In this document: positions 54,602 to 64,000 of the stretch, one piece after another
How the letters are laid out: the number at the start of each line of letters is the position of its first letter
How positions within the stretch are numbered: the stretch's first letter is position 1
Made by a program: the position numbers and the translations under genes
DNA from: Triatoma infestans
Lineage: Eukaryota; Arthropoda; Insecta; Hemiptera; Reduviidae
DNA: 64,000 nucleotides
NCBI GenBank assembly: GCA_011037195.1
Contig: JAAEAF010011011.1
Coordinates: forward strand, 24,026-88,025
Direction: 5' to 3'
The notes under the pieces: model-generated
What the model was told of the DNA's origin: nothing
The model's database searches: none
Seen by the model: only the letters and a program-made list of their open reading frames with translations

Positions 54602-56150
54602 TATATATTTCTTTTAATTCCAAGGAGATGTCTTGATATTTCCTTAGTTTTTCCCCTCTTGCCTTCAGAACATTTTCGTCAGTAGGGATGGCTACATCGA
54701 TAATACAAGCCGTTTTATTGGCTTGGTCCATTACTAATATATCCCGTTTATTACGGACTACTGTTCGGTCCGTATATATCTGTGTGTCCCAATAGATTTT
54801 GATTTGCCCTATTTGCAAGATCGAAGGGGGAGAATATTTATAGTAAGCCGGCGTGTCCGATTTGAAAGAAAATTTTTCCAGCAAGGCTATATCAATTATT
54901 TTGGCTACATTGTTATGTCGCTCTAAATACTCTTTCGGAGCTAGAACAGAGCAACCAGCCATAATATGCTGGTACTTTCTATCATCGTCTGACATAGCCG
55001 GCACCTGTCATCAATATTCTCTCCTATAATGTGTTTCCTATAAGCATTAGTGGCAATCACTTGGTCCTGTATTGCCTGGATAAAACCCTCCGTTTCAGGA
55101 TATAGAGCGCCAAGGCTTAGCCATTTGGTGGATGCTTCAGTGTCTGTATGGGAGCTTATTAAGTGGGCACGATATCTTTCATGAAGTTGCTTTTCTGCCC
55201 ATTCCTGCTTAAGATCCTGAAGCATATCCAATGCATCCTCTTCTGAGCCTGAAAGGTTCAAGGCTGTGTACCCGTAATCAAGAAAACAAACTTTTCTTAA
55301 TAATGGCTCGTCCCGTCCTTTAAAGTAATTTTTCAATTTGGACGCTTGCCGCCTGCGTAGGTAAGGCCTCTTCCACCAATTGCGCGGGGCAAGTACAATC
55401 TTGCGACTGAAGCTCTTAGGTGGTGCATTCTGTGGGCTGACATACTTGTACAACATATCGATCGAGTTGTTCCAGCGTTGTTTTCGACCATTTCAGTATG
55501 CCGAAGCTATACACAAGACATGGTATCGCCCATACATTTAATGCTTTGATGCATTCTTTGGCGTTCAGTTTAGATTTCAGCACGAGATACCCTTCGTTTA
55601 AACTCTTTTATTACCATCTCTTGAGGCTATGGGAAAGATGCGGTCCGCGAGCTACTTCCAAGGGATATCCATAGGAGGACTGCTGAAGCATGACACTCAG
55701 AGGATTCAAGGACAAGCAGAACCAAAGGGGGCTGAGAGAAATTCCTCTTTTTATACTTAAGTTACCGATCTCAACACTTTCCTTTCCTGATCGAAATCTC
55801 AGTGAAACTTTCCATGTTTCCATGACCAGCTTTAGGAATTCAATAATGTTCCGATTAACTTTGTATATGGAAAGTACCTGGATTAGCCATATCCTTTAGA
55901 CTCTTGCCGCCTGCATAGGTACTCGATATTTGTAAGGCCTATCAACATTTTGGTTGATTCAGTGCCTCTTAAATTTGCTCTATTCAAGAGGCACTGAATC
56001 AAATGCCTTGGCATAAACAATCCAAGCCACCGATGCATTTCTCTGCTTGCTAGAAGATTGCCCTGCTATGAATGTGTCCAAGACTAAAAGTTCTTTGCAA
56101 CCTCTTGCATTTTTTTTACAGCCTAGCTGCTCAGGCGCCATAATGTTATT
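54602..56150 (-). pseudogene. R2/R4-group LINE relic (RT and restriction-like endonuclease)
   Basis: Minus strand from ~56130: PEQLGCKKNARGCKELLVLD, AWIVYAKAFDSVP (the first catalytic Asp of the AWIDY motif is Val), IEFLKLVMETWKVSLRF, KRGISLSPLWFCLSLNPLS (the FQGD part before LSPLWF is deleted), and LKSKLNAKECIKALNVWAIP. Frame 54941-55456 carries the region up to CRLCQ. Frame 54537-55004 carries HIMAGC (completing a CX2C...HX4C knuckle across a frameshift) and KRDILVMDQANKTACIIDVA, then IPTDENV, the PD-(D/E)XK-like endonuclease. Its 3' end abuts the DD41D element's right end. Inactive. Confidence 0.85.
55956..56000. repeat. perfect 15-bp inverted repeat inside the R2/R4-group relic
   Basis: GATTCAGTGCCTCTT at 55956-55970 and its complement at 55986-56000, 15 nt apart. 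It repeats coding text (FDSVPLE region) in inverse and so looks like a small inverted duplication. Confidence 0.8.
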
Positions 56151-56156
56151 TGATAT

Positions 56157-56212
56157 GATGATGATGATGATGATGATGATTATTATTATTATTATTATTA
56201 TTATTATTTAAG
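56157..56212. repeat. (GAT)n(TTA)n compound microsatellite
   Basis: About nine GAT and ten TTA units, followed by a SINE-T scrap (TTTAAGGCTTATCAACATCT, minus strand) to ~56236. The microsatellite may have grown from the SINE tail. Confidence 0.85.
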
Positions 56213-56263
56213 GCTTATCAACATCTGTGGTCATTTAGAATTGTTTAATATATTGAAATGGTA

Positions 56264-56613
56264 CCATAGTTGTTGTGGTTGGTTATGTAGAGCTGGAAAG
56301 CATCCAGAGATATTTTCCGTGATTAGCCTGCTTATTTTGGTGATCATCAACTGGTTTCAAGGCGTTCGCCCATCATCAGGATGTTTTTGTCAAAACAGTG
56401 TGATAACATAGACTTGCACAGAGCAAATTCAGTTAATACAGTCAGTTTACACTTCACGTTGATATATTTTAGTTGATAAATTTGCTCTATGCAAGTCATT
56501 GTTAACACAGTGTTTTGACAAACGCATCCTGATGATGGGCGAACGCCACGAAACCGGTCGATGACCACCAAAAGAAGCAGGCTAATATCTCACGGAAAAT
56601 ATCTCTGATGATA
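56264..56613. mobile_element. PLE-IR copy 4, both arms
   Basis: Left arm with extension (GTTGTTGTGGTTGGTTATGT), a centre with imperfect palindrome (GCACAGAGCAAATTCAGTT vs TTTGCTCTATGCAAG), and a right arm ending AATATCTCTGATG. Flanks ATATTGAAATGG and ATATTGAGATGG suggest a ~12-bp target duplication with one change, in a Rep-H copy. Confidence 0.8.
56525..56563 (+). ncRNA. hammerhead ribozyme fold, PLE-IR copy 4
   Basis: Stem I CAUC/GAUG, core CUGAUGA (the textbook form), stem II UGGGCG-AA-CGCCAC with one A bulge, GAA, helix III ACCGGU, cleavage C at 56559. Confidence 0.7.
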
Positions 56614-57034
56614 TTGAGATGGCTCTCTAACGTCACACCTCCCCCAGCAACATCCCTTAAATGAATTTTCCCAGCAAAAGTTTTCAAATATAAGTTTTAG
56701 CTCTTTATATGATTAATTGTTACACCAAGTTTAAAGAAAATCACTGGAACCGTTTTTGAGAAAACTGCAATATGAAAAAAACTGAAAAAACCTATTCAGT
56801 AAAATGGTACATCTGGTCGACCGATTTTAACCAAAATCTTATTGTCCCTGTCCCCCTGATAGAATCTAAATGAAATACCAAGATTCAGTTTTCTATAATT
56901 TTCCTTTTTTTGAGTTATGCTGACCGAAAACACGCACAAGGGTCACAGGGGTTCATAAAACGTGTATTTCCGGTGAAAACTCACATTCGAAAATTTGTCA
57001 CGGTCGCAATACTTCCAAGCAATAAGAGAGAATA
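56614..57034 (-). repeat. Rep-H copy, 5' two-thirds after PLE-IR
   Basis: CACACCTCCCCCAGCAACAT, AAATCACTGGAACCGTTTTT, ATTTCCGGTGAAAACTCAC and the 5' end AAGCAATAAGAGAGAATAAA. The copy's 3' part (from ~56237) lies left of PLE-IR copy 4. Confidence 0.78.
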
Positions 57035-57489
57035 AAAAAAAAAAAAATTAAATTATAACAACGTATTTGATCTAAATCCAAAATAAATAAAAAAAGAGGA
57101 AAAGACTGAAAGAACCAGTATTGGAGTTTTATTGCAAACGTCTGCTAAGAGCTTTGTTCAGATTTGAGAACAGCATTCTTCTCACCCTATCTAAATAGAA
57201 GGGTGGGGCATGTTGTGACTGGAGAGGGTATCTGCGGGGCAAAATGGCCGGGTGGGAGCTTTCTTCATACGTGCGGCGCGCTTGAGCATGTCCGGTCAGC
57301 CAGCGGCACAGTCGGCTGGGGTCTTGACAGTGTTCTGTTGGCGCCCAGAGGAGGGGCTAACTCAAACAACACACATAAACACACACACACATGCACCCCT
57401 CCTAACAAACTATTCGATCCTAACCACAAAATCAATAAACGTATTTATTAAAACAAAAACAAAACAAAAATTGCAGCCGTAATTAGCGT
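57035..57489. other. unassigned, locally GC-rich, CA tract
   Basis: 57170-57360 is GC-richer than the surroundings, with a (CA)n patch at ~57371-57390 and a possible tail ATAAACGTATTTATTAAAAC. It could be the 3' UTR of an unrecognised LINE. The two overlapping frames (57164-57451, 57252-57482) match nothing I know. Confidence 0.4.
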
Positions 57490-57920
57490 GTGTATAAGTT
57501 TCAAGTAAATTGTAATAATTTTAGAAAAATTTTAACATAACATTCAACCTACACAATAATGTACCCACTTTAAACGTTTTTCTTCAAATTGGAAATACTA
57601 ATAAAGCTATTAATGTAAACTTAATATTATATGAAAGGACGAAACTATACACTTTACTGAAGTGGCACTTTAGAGGAAAGCTTAGCAATATTGTTCCCCC
57701 ACAACACCCCCTCCCCCGCCAAATAATAAATTTCCTAGAAAAACGTTTTAATTAAAAGTAAAAAAAAAAATCAGTAAAGTCACACTTCTTGTTGATGGAT
57801 TTTTCACCGAAACGTTAATGTCATTTTTTTGAGATATTTTATTCACACATAAACAGATCATTCTTTAAAAAGACACTCTTTTCTGATTTTAAGGGAACTT
57901 TAACAGAAATCTGTTACAAG
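57490..57920 (-). repeat. Rep-H copy, unit and part of 5' segment, old
   Basis: AAGTGGCACTTTAGAGGAAA, CCCTCCCCCGCC and AAGTCACACTTCTTGTTGAT. Confidence 0.65.
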
Positions 57921-58224
57921 CGCTAGATGCACTTTAGCCTCATTCAGCACTGTTTTACAATTATTGTACAACCATCATAACTCTAAAATGCACTTTATTA
58001 ATAAATTTGAAACTAAAATGTATATCTTTTTATCAATGCTTTACCTGTTAATAATTTGAGATTATCGGGGATGGTTTTAGCAATCTTTATTGAAACTATC
58101 TTTTACAATTTCAAATTAAAACATTTTTTTGAATTATTATAATTAGACTTTTTATTTTACTAATTTATAATCAACTACCTATTTACACTATTTTTCTCTT
58201 AGATTTAAAAGACATAAAAAAGTA
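57921..58224. other. unassigned
   Basis: Nothing recognised. Confidence 0.35.
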
Positions 58225-58335
58225 AAAAGTCTTGTATGTAACACTCACACGACCTTGTAGTACCGAAAAACCGATTTTCATCTAACTCGGTAATTCTAGC
58301 CGCACATTAAATTCTTATTGTGTATTATATAGATC
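58225..58335 (-). repeat. Rep-H 3' terminus fragment
   Basis: Plus-strand TCTTGTATGTAACACTCACA, then ACCGATTTTCATCTAACTCG. Confidence 0.6.
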
Positions 58336-58472
58336 AGGGGTGTTTAACATTTTGGGTTATCTGGGGCTACATTGTAAGTTAGAATTGTCTTGGGCCACAC
58401 TTATAATACAAACACTAACGATATAAGCAAAAATATAATTTTTCTTATATCCGGTACTATATTATTCAATTA
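58336..58472. mobile_element. possible hAT terminal fragment
   Basis: CAGGGGTGTTTAACATTTTG and GGGCCACACTTATAATAC resemble the ends of hAT elements (CAGGGGTG...GGGCCACA). The rest is not visible; PLE-IR copy 5 interrupts at 58473. Confidence 0.45.
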
Positions 58473-58747
58473 ATTGTTGTGGTAGTTGGTTCCGCAGAGC
58501 TGGAAAGCATCAGAGACATTTTCCGTGATAGCCTTCTTCTTTTTTGTGGTAATCGACCGGCTTCGGTCGATCGCCCACCTTCAAGATGCGTTTGTCAAAT
58601 AGTGTGATAACATAGACTCGCACAGAGCAAATTCAGTCAAGTCTGTGTTATCATACTGTATGATGAACGCATTCTGAAGATAGGCGAACGCCCGAAACCG
58701 GTCGATGACCACAAAAAGAAGCAGGCTATCACAGAAAATGTCTCTGA
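58473..58747. mobile_element. PLE-IR copy 5, both arms, 10-bp target duplication
   Basis: 275 bp. TATTCAATTA at 58463-58472 and 58748-58757. The left arm carries the ~36-nt extension; the right arm ends at GTCTCTGA, exactly where the left arm of copy 2 begins in complement. So copies 2 and 5 are the same asymmetric element inserted in opposite orientations. The left-arm hammerhead is damaged; the right-arm one is intact. Confidence 0.85.
58670..58707 (+). ncRNA. hammerhead ribozyme fold, PLE-IR copy 5
   Basis: Stem I CAUU/GAUG (one wobble), core CUGAAGA, stem II AGGCG/CGCCC (one mismatch), GAA, helix III ACCGGU, cleavage C58703. Confidence 0.68.
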
Positions 58748-58757
58748 TATTCAATTA

Positions 58758-59364
58758 GTAGTAGGTACAAAAAACTGTTTAAGATAGAGATTGTGTTGGA
58801 TCAAAATATACATTTTGCGATTACTGCTATAGAAAATTAACTTATTTTAGTGAACACTATCTAGTTCGATGGAAGTACTTACAAATCTCAGCGAGTACTC
58901 AAGATACTCTCGAGATATTTTGGTTCTAATTTTCACATTGTTTAGTAAATCCTTGAAAACAGTTTCTCACAAATATTGATGTTAACCAAAAAGTGAAGAC
59001 ATGAATAAAGGCAGGATTGTGAGGCGAGGGATATTAATCTCAAGGGAAGATAGGATTTATAAAGTCCAGTCTTTTAAACTGAATTTTTAAATTGAAGGTA
59101 TATATGTTGTTCTATTTGAAAAATTGGCAGTTAACATCTACGACAACTTTAAACTGAAGAGCCTGTTTCCTATTGTTGACAACGTGAATAAAACCAACCA
59201 TCGAGTCGAGCTATTTCTCCTCACTCCTTGGAGACAAAAGACACTACATATACCACATCTGAATAGTATTAAAAAGTATTTATTTATATTAGTTTTAAAA
59301 TTATTTGTTGGGCCGCAGTCGTTGCCGTTCTGGACCGCTGGTTGGACAACCCTGGTGTGGACGA
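58758..59364. other. unassigned
   Basis: The 105-codon plus frame 59124-59441 and its minus partner have no recognisable motif. Confidence 0.35.
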
Positions 59365-59680
59365 TAGAATTGTATAATATATATGGAAATGGCACTCTAG
59401 AGGAAAGCCTAACGTCATTCTATCCCCACAACTCCTCTTAATTTCTAAAAAGAGTTGTAGCTCCTTTTTTATATTTAGTTTAATCTTTAAAGAAAACCGT
59501 TTGAGCCATTATTGAGAAAATTCGAAATATCCTGTTAGATCTACGATTTTCCGTTTCTGAGCTAAGCGGACCACAAAGAATAATTTCTAAAAACCATTTT
59601 TTTCGGACTCAGCAGTTCTCAAAACGGATATTTCCAATGTAAATTAAGTTTCGTAAAATTGTTGATAAACCTACTTAGAG
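59365..59680 (-). repeat. Rep-H copy, unit plus 5' segment
   Basis: GGCACTCTAGAGGAAAGCCT, AAAACCGTTTGAGCCATTAT, GATTTTCCGTTTCTGAGCTA and CTCAAAACGGATATTTCC. The 5' palindrome is replaced by another copy's 3' end. Confidence 0.7.
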
Positions 59681-59681
59681 A

Positions 59682-59708
59682 AAGTCGTCAGTGTTTCACA
59701 CCAGATTT
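59682..59708 (+). repeat. Rep-H 3' terminus joined to an opposite-strand copy
   Basis: AGAGAAAGTCGTCAGTGTTTCACACCAGA followed by a T run (shown here in full because it is the hairpin end: stem reduced by one change). Confidence 0.7.
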
Positions 59709-59977
59709 TTAATTTAATATGTCTAATTTGTAAAAGCTGGCCGCTGCCAAAAATCTGCCACCCAGGTGTAATGCAACACTTGCATTCTCGAATTGCATTC
59801 TCTGTGTTTAAAACTGTGACGGCTCATGGATAGTGATAGTGGAGGTACACAAATAAGTAGTAAATTAAAATTTACTGCTTATAGACTGCAAATTTCAAGA
59901 ATAACGGTTAACAAAAGTCTTTGCGTCTTTCATTTTACATTTCAAAAATGGTTTGTTTATACAACCACTGAGCTTAC

Positions 59978-60890
59978 TGCTCCAAATATAGGCCTACATT
60001 TTCCACAACTTGATCCCATCTGTGAGCCAACAATTCGATATCTGGAGCTATCTTTAGAGGCAAAATACTTGCAAACATCTCGTTTTCACCTCCTCCTTAT
60101 TTGTTAATTTTTTTACCATGTAAAAAGTGGGACATAAAGCGGAAGAGAGGTGATTCATAGGATGCCAGATCTGGTTTGTAAGCTGCGTGTGGGAGGAGCT
60201 CAAAATTCAAATCTTCGATCAGTGAGAAGTACACTTTATCAATTAACAGAAGTGGGATCTTTTGCAACAAAAACGGAGTGTACTCGTTCCAGCTGAGCAG
60301 ACACCTTTCAGGAACTAGCTCAAAATGAATGATACCCTCGTAGATCCACTACACGCACAGCATCACTTTTTTTTTCTCAAATCATCGGGGGTGGGTACAG
60401 TTGGTTTAGCCTGATCTAATTCCACTGTTTTTATTTGTTCGTTGTCGAAATAAACACATTGTTCATCGCATTGACAAAACGAAAATAACTCAGGTTATTG
60501 GGGCGTAAATTAATGTGGACACGATTCGGCATTTTCTGGAAACTATAGCGGCTGCTCACATATGGCAGTTTATGGTTGATTGGGACTCGCCTAATTCATC
60601 TGAAAGTATTCTGGTGATGGTGCAAGGATCTATCTCTACAGGTGTTGCGAGAAGTGGTGAATCTAAGGAGAGAGGACGTTCTGGATGAAACTTACTTTCC
60701 AGGCTCATATCAGCCTCTCTAATTTTTTGAATTAGATCTGAGCAGCACATGATCTGTACAGAGACTTCCCACACTACTTGGTTAATTTCAGAACCGGCGT
60801 TTGCGGCAGTAGCCTTTTTCTAAAGTAGTGACCCAAAGTCGTCCGAATGTCTAAATTCAACTACGTCATTTCTTAAATCGCTCACGAATT
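59978..60890 (-). pseudogene. mariner-like transposase relic
   Basis: Minus strand from ~60880: a decayed first helix-turn-helix (MCCSDLIQKIREADMSLESK), then PERPLSLDSPLLATPVEIDP and LSDELGESQSTINCHM (second helix-turn-helix), then a deletion, CDEQCVYFDNEQIKTVELD (first catalytic Asp in CDEQ), and in another frame VMLCVWW and GIIHFELVPE. Next come LLPHAAYKPDLASYESPLF, where the third Asp position is damaged, and HRWDQVVENVGLYLEQ with a stop at ~59978. The region of the second Asp (HDNARPH) is missing. It is a third mariner lineage in the window, different from those at 8956 and 11811. TIRs were not found. Confidence 0.8.
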
Positions 60891-61387
60891 GCATAGATCT
60901 TTCCACAAGCTGATACGAACATAAACTGAAAGTAAAAGCGGTACTGAATGAGAAACTTTTGGTAAACTAGTGTTTAGTAAAGTACTGTTGAGGATTAAGA
61001 GAAAACAAAAAATGAAGACTTTTGTTACACTCCAGTATTTCAAATATTCTGTAGGGTCAGATACTTCTAGATTTACCAAAGAATTTCACAATTTTTCTCC
61101 TAAGAAAAAAAATGCAAGGGCAGCTATATAAGAATAGTTGTTGTGGTGGTTGGAAGATATAAGAATAGTTTATCTCACATTCACAGCACCAAATATTTTA
61201 TATTAAATAACTTATTGTAACTCTCGTTTGAAACTATTTAAAATTATAATAATGAAATAAAAATGATTAAAAAAAAGCAAAAAAAATAAAAAATTATCAA
61301 ATCTTGTAAGTCCACAGTTACTACAGTATAAACAATGACTATGTGCTATGTATGTGTGAGAATTTGTTTTAGTATATGTACCGGTTA
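60891..61387. other. unassigned; PLE-IR-like scrap at ~61137
   Basis: AGAATAGTTGTTGTGGTGGT near 61131-61150 resembles the outer PLE-IR extension, but it is too short to call. Confidence 0.35.
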
Positions 61388-61553
61388 TAAGGATATTGTC
61401 CAATTTGTTCGGATTGCGATGAATCTTAGATGGGTTAGGACCCGGTTTGTCATGGTTTATCTTTGGGATAGCTATATGGGCCCAGTGGGTTTTGGATAGG
61501 GTAGGGTTGGGTCCCTCCTCAAAGACGAATAATAATAATAATAATGATAATAA
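61388..61553 (+). mobile_element. LINE-A copy 4, 3' UTR and tail
   Basis: ATTGTCCAATTTGTTCGGAT, GATAGCTATATGGGCCCAGT and GTAGGGTTGGGTCCCTCC, then (AAT)n with one GAT. Only the last ~165 bp were copied. Confidence 0.85.
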
Positions 61554-62335
61554 ATGGAGAGAGAAACACTTTATTCGTAAAGAATTGTCAGTGGGGACTG
61601 CTCGACAATGTCAAGTTGCTAACACACAGCTTACCAATCAATCGAACTGACATAAACAAAGAAAGAGGAAACAATACATTATTACACAGATTAAATCATG
61701 AAACAGATAATTTTGTTTTGTTATTGTTTTCCACTTTTCGACAACAGACGTGTGTGCGCAAAGTCTAACTGTAGATGTGGTGGTTAATGATGGCTAGAGA
61801 GTCTAAAAAATTAATTTTTTATTAAAAAATACATTAAATACCACCACGACATCTCTATCAAGATATTCTTAATGTAATTTAAACACAAATTAATATTATT
61901 AAAAATAAGCATGATAAATAAAAACGAATACATTTGATTTTCTCATTATATATTTTAATATATCTCCAATTTGCCATTGTTGCCAACCTTCTTACATATC
62001 AATTTACCTACAATATTTTCTTGTATTACCCTTGCTTGGATTTCATTTTTATTTATTATTCTTACAAGCTTTTAACTATCCTTAAAACTTTGCATTGCCT
62101 TTCTTCAAACTTTATCTATTCTTATTAGTACAGCGTACCCCTCAAATATCTTATCACTCACCCCCCCTCCTAATAAAATGACTTGATAAAACACTGAGCA
62201 TACTTAACACCACCATTAAAATTTAGTTATAAAGTATCCTTCAAAAAATGCTATTTATTATACACTATTTTCTAATGTCTTATCATAATTTATAATAATT
62301 CCATTTTGTCATTAAAAACACACACACACTTTATA
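61554..62335. other. unassigned AT-rich stretch
   Basis: Nothing recognised. Confidence 0.35.
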
Positions 62336-62515
62336 ACCTCCCGCACATACATATAATCAACAAAACCAACAAGTATCGAGTGTAACAAAAACATTGCGTT
62401 GAAGTGAACACTCTGCACGGAACATGATAAATTTGCTTTGACGATTGATGAAAATCCAAAACCGGTCGGGAACACAAAAAAATATGCATGCTAAGATGGA
62501 TAAAATACCCAGATA
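62336..62515 (+). repeat. HHR-2 repeat copy 2
   Basis: Homologous to the complement of 15660-15865 over nearly its whole length (GAGTGTAACAAAAACATTGC, AATATGCATGCTAAGATGGA, TAAAATACCCAG). Confidence 0.65.
62433..62475 (+). ncRNA. hammerhead-ribozyme-like fold, HHR-2 copy 2
   Basis: UUGACGA (C3 to U), stem II UGAU/AUCC damaged, AAA instead of GAA, but helix III ACCGGU and cleavage C are perfect. Complementary damage in the two copies lets an intact ancestor be inferred. Confidence 0.45.
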
Positions 62516-63707
62516 AATAGATTTTTAAACAGATACTCACTATAATAAACAAATCTCATGTTTAGAATGAAGGCATAAAATGTTGCAATTCAGTTTACTT
62601 AGATCGCATTTAAGTGTAAATTGGATGGGAAATATGATAGTTGTTTATGTTAAAAAAATTAACATATTGTTTATATAATCTTGCATGATTTAAACTTGAA
62701 TAATTTGCAACAATTTCTTTTTTGGAGATTGATTCTTTTATAAATAGAAATGTTTGTTTACTTTGAAAAAGTTTTTTTTTTAAACATAAAAATATTTGAC
62801 CAGACTGTTAACGCCAACGCGCCCTGTGTGGGTTCACCAAAACACTCCTGAAGAAGTATATATGGGCTAACCATTTTTCCTCCACATTTACTAGATCTCG
62901 CAAACTACTTGCGTCTTAATCCTACTGAACCTCCGCTCTACTGGGGTATATCGCACCTTAGCCACACATGCAATTACTACTGACAATTAGCGGCTCCAGC
63001 TAAAAGTTTGTCACAAATAATTGAGAGAACTAGTTCATAGTAAGAATGTATATTTTAACTAAAGATTTTCCTAAGGGAGGTTCAACTGCAAATGTGATCC
63101 AGCCGCCACTGGTTAAAAATGTGAATTTATTAACAGTTTAAACAATAGATTCTACAAAATTTCTTTGTAAAACTGCACTTAAACTGAATATTAAAAGTAA
63201 AGAAATACGAGGGCAAATCAATGAGACATTGAGGAAGCATATTTTTTAAACTCTTCTCAGTAATATTTCTTTTGTTTTTTTTTTGTACATTTTTTTTTTA
63301 TTTATTCGTGTTTTACAAATATTTAAATTTATCCTTCGTAATCTTTCGTAATATTATTTTTATCATATGTAGGATAATTTGAAATTCTGTCAAGTTGAAA
63401 GATACGTGCATGTAGGAGGTTAGTTTCAAATTTATTTAAATTCTCACATAGCTATCATTTCAAACATGTTGCACATATTTAATGTGTCCAACATAAATAC
63501 ATAAAATTTATGTATATAAACATAATAAATAAAAAACTAAAAAATTACATATGTGTATCATGTACTTTAACTCTTGAAGAATGTTATGATGTTTAAAACA
63601 AAGTCATATACTAAGTCTTTTTTTTTTTTTTTTTTAAATTTCCCCAGTATGAAATATTTCTGAATATTACCAGACTACCAATAAAAAGTAAAGATTATAT
63701 ATATTTA
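62516..63707. other. unassigned AT-rich stretch
   Basis: Homopolymer-rich; no element ends or frames recognised. Confidence 0.4.
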
Positions 63708-64000
63708 ATTTTTACTTTCTCTAAACTCTCTAATAAGAGGAAGTATCGCGATCGTGCCAGATATTCGAAATTGAATTTTTCATCGGAAATTCATGTTTTG
63801 GGGTCCGCTGAATATGAAAAAAAAAAAAAAATGTTTTTAGCAAATGGTCTGTGTATCTCAAAAACGAAAAGTCACAGAAAGTTCAAAGTTGGTATTATTC
63901 CGTTTAGACGCCACGAAGATTTCGCCAATATTCTTCAAACTTCGTATACTCTCTACACACATAACTATAACTTTTATATTTTTGAAAAAACTGATTTTGG
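63708..64000 (+). repeat. Rep-H copy, 5' part, runs off the window
   Basis: TTTTTACTTTCTCTAAACTC, TCATCGGAAATTCATGTTTT and AAAGTTCAAAGTTGGTATT, then the start of an internal unit. Confidence 0.82.

Noticed and set aside
55956..56000. Hairpin as a transcription terminator
   Set aside because: It is an inverted duplication of retrotransposon coding text, with no T run and no bacterial context.
57164..57482. Two overlapping frames in a GC-richer patch as a host exon
   Set aside because: No splice-site pair, no recognisable motif, CA repeat inside; left unassigned.
61131..61160. PLE-IR-like 5' extension
   Set aside because: Only about 16-20 bases match and no arm follows; could be chance.

Overview
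The window is an AT-rich, repeat-packed stretch of an arthropod (most likely insect) nuclear genome. I see no exon of an ordinary host gene, no rRNA and no free-standing tRNA gene. Almost everything recognisable is a transposable element (TE) or a relic of one. The insect guess rests on the TE mix: cecropia-type mariner, DD41D mariner, R1/I-, Jockey-, RTE- and R2/R4-type LINEs, Penelope-like pieces, and a Helentron-like non-autonomous family. The species cannot be named from this.

Family names used below. Rep-H: dominant non-autonomous repeat, about 30 pieces, built like a helentron-associated element (HINE/DINE-1 type), with subterminal inverted repeats, a hairpin beside one end and one to three internal ~290-bp units. 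SINE-T: tRNA-derived SINE, seven copies plus a scrap. LINE-A: I/R1-group LINE with RNase H and a (TAA)n tail, four truncated copies. LINE-B: EEP-endonuclease LINE clade with one full-length copy and two truncated relatives. PLE-IR: ~275-350 bp inverted-repeat element whose arms carry a hammerhead ribozyme fold, four or five copies. HHR-2: second hammerhead-like repeat, two copies. Rep-H strands are given in the sense that starts TACTTTCTCTTACT and ends with the GTGTGA/TCACAC hairpin.

Layout. 0-11 kb: LINE-A 3' end, Rep-H, Jockey relic, SINE-T, RTE tail, and a mariner split by LINE-A. 11.3-14.7 kb: a Rep-H copy broken by an apparently intact 1264-bp mariner with a 339-codon transposase, then an RNase H LINE fragment. 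15.6-18 kb: HHR-2 and a 5'-truncated LINE-B relative with a 17-bp target duplication. 18-26.5 kb: Rep-H copies almost end to end. 26.7-28.8 kb: SINE-T copies, one carrying a PLE-IR insertion. 29.2-31.3 kb: Rep-H broken by LINE-A. 32.3-37.2 kb: full-length two-ORF LINE-B with a 16-bp target duplication. 37.4-39.8 kb: Rep-H broken by an RTE insertion flanked by a ~340-365 bp direct duplication. 41.3-42.7 kb: RTE relic containing a Penelope GIY-YIG fragment. 45.5-46.4 kb: hAT relic with SINE-T. 49-50.1 kb: internally deleted mariner. 50.1-53 kb: Jockey relics. 53.5-56.2 kb: rearranged DD41D transposase and an R2/R4-group relic. 56-64 kb: PLE-IR, Rep-H, mariner relic, LINE-A tail and HHR-2.

The only genes with uninterrupted reading frames of normal length are the mariner transposase (11977-12996) and the two LINE-B ORFs (32556-33584, 33611-36925). 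All alignments were made by eye; percentages and copy numbers are approximate.
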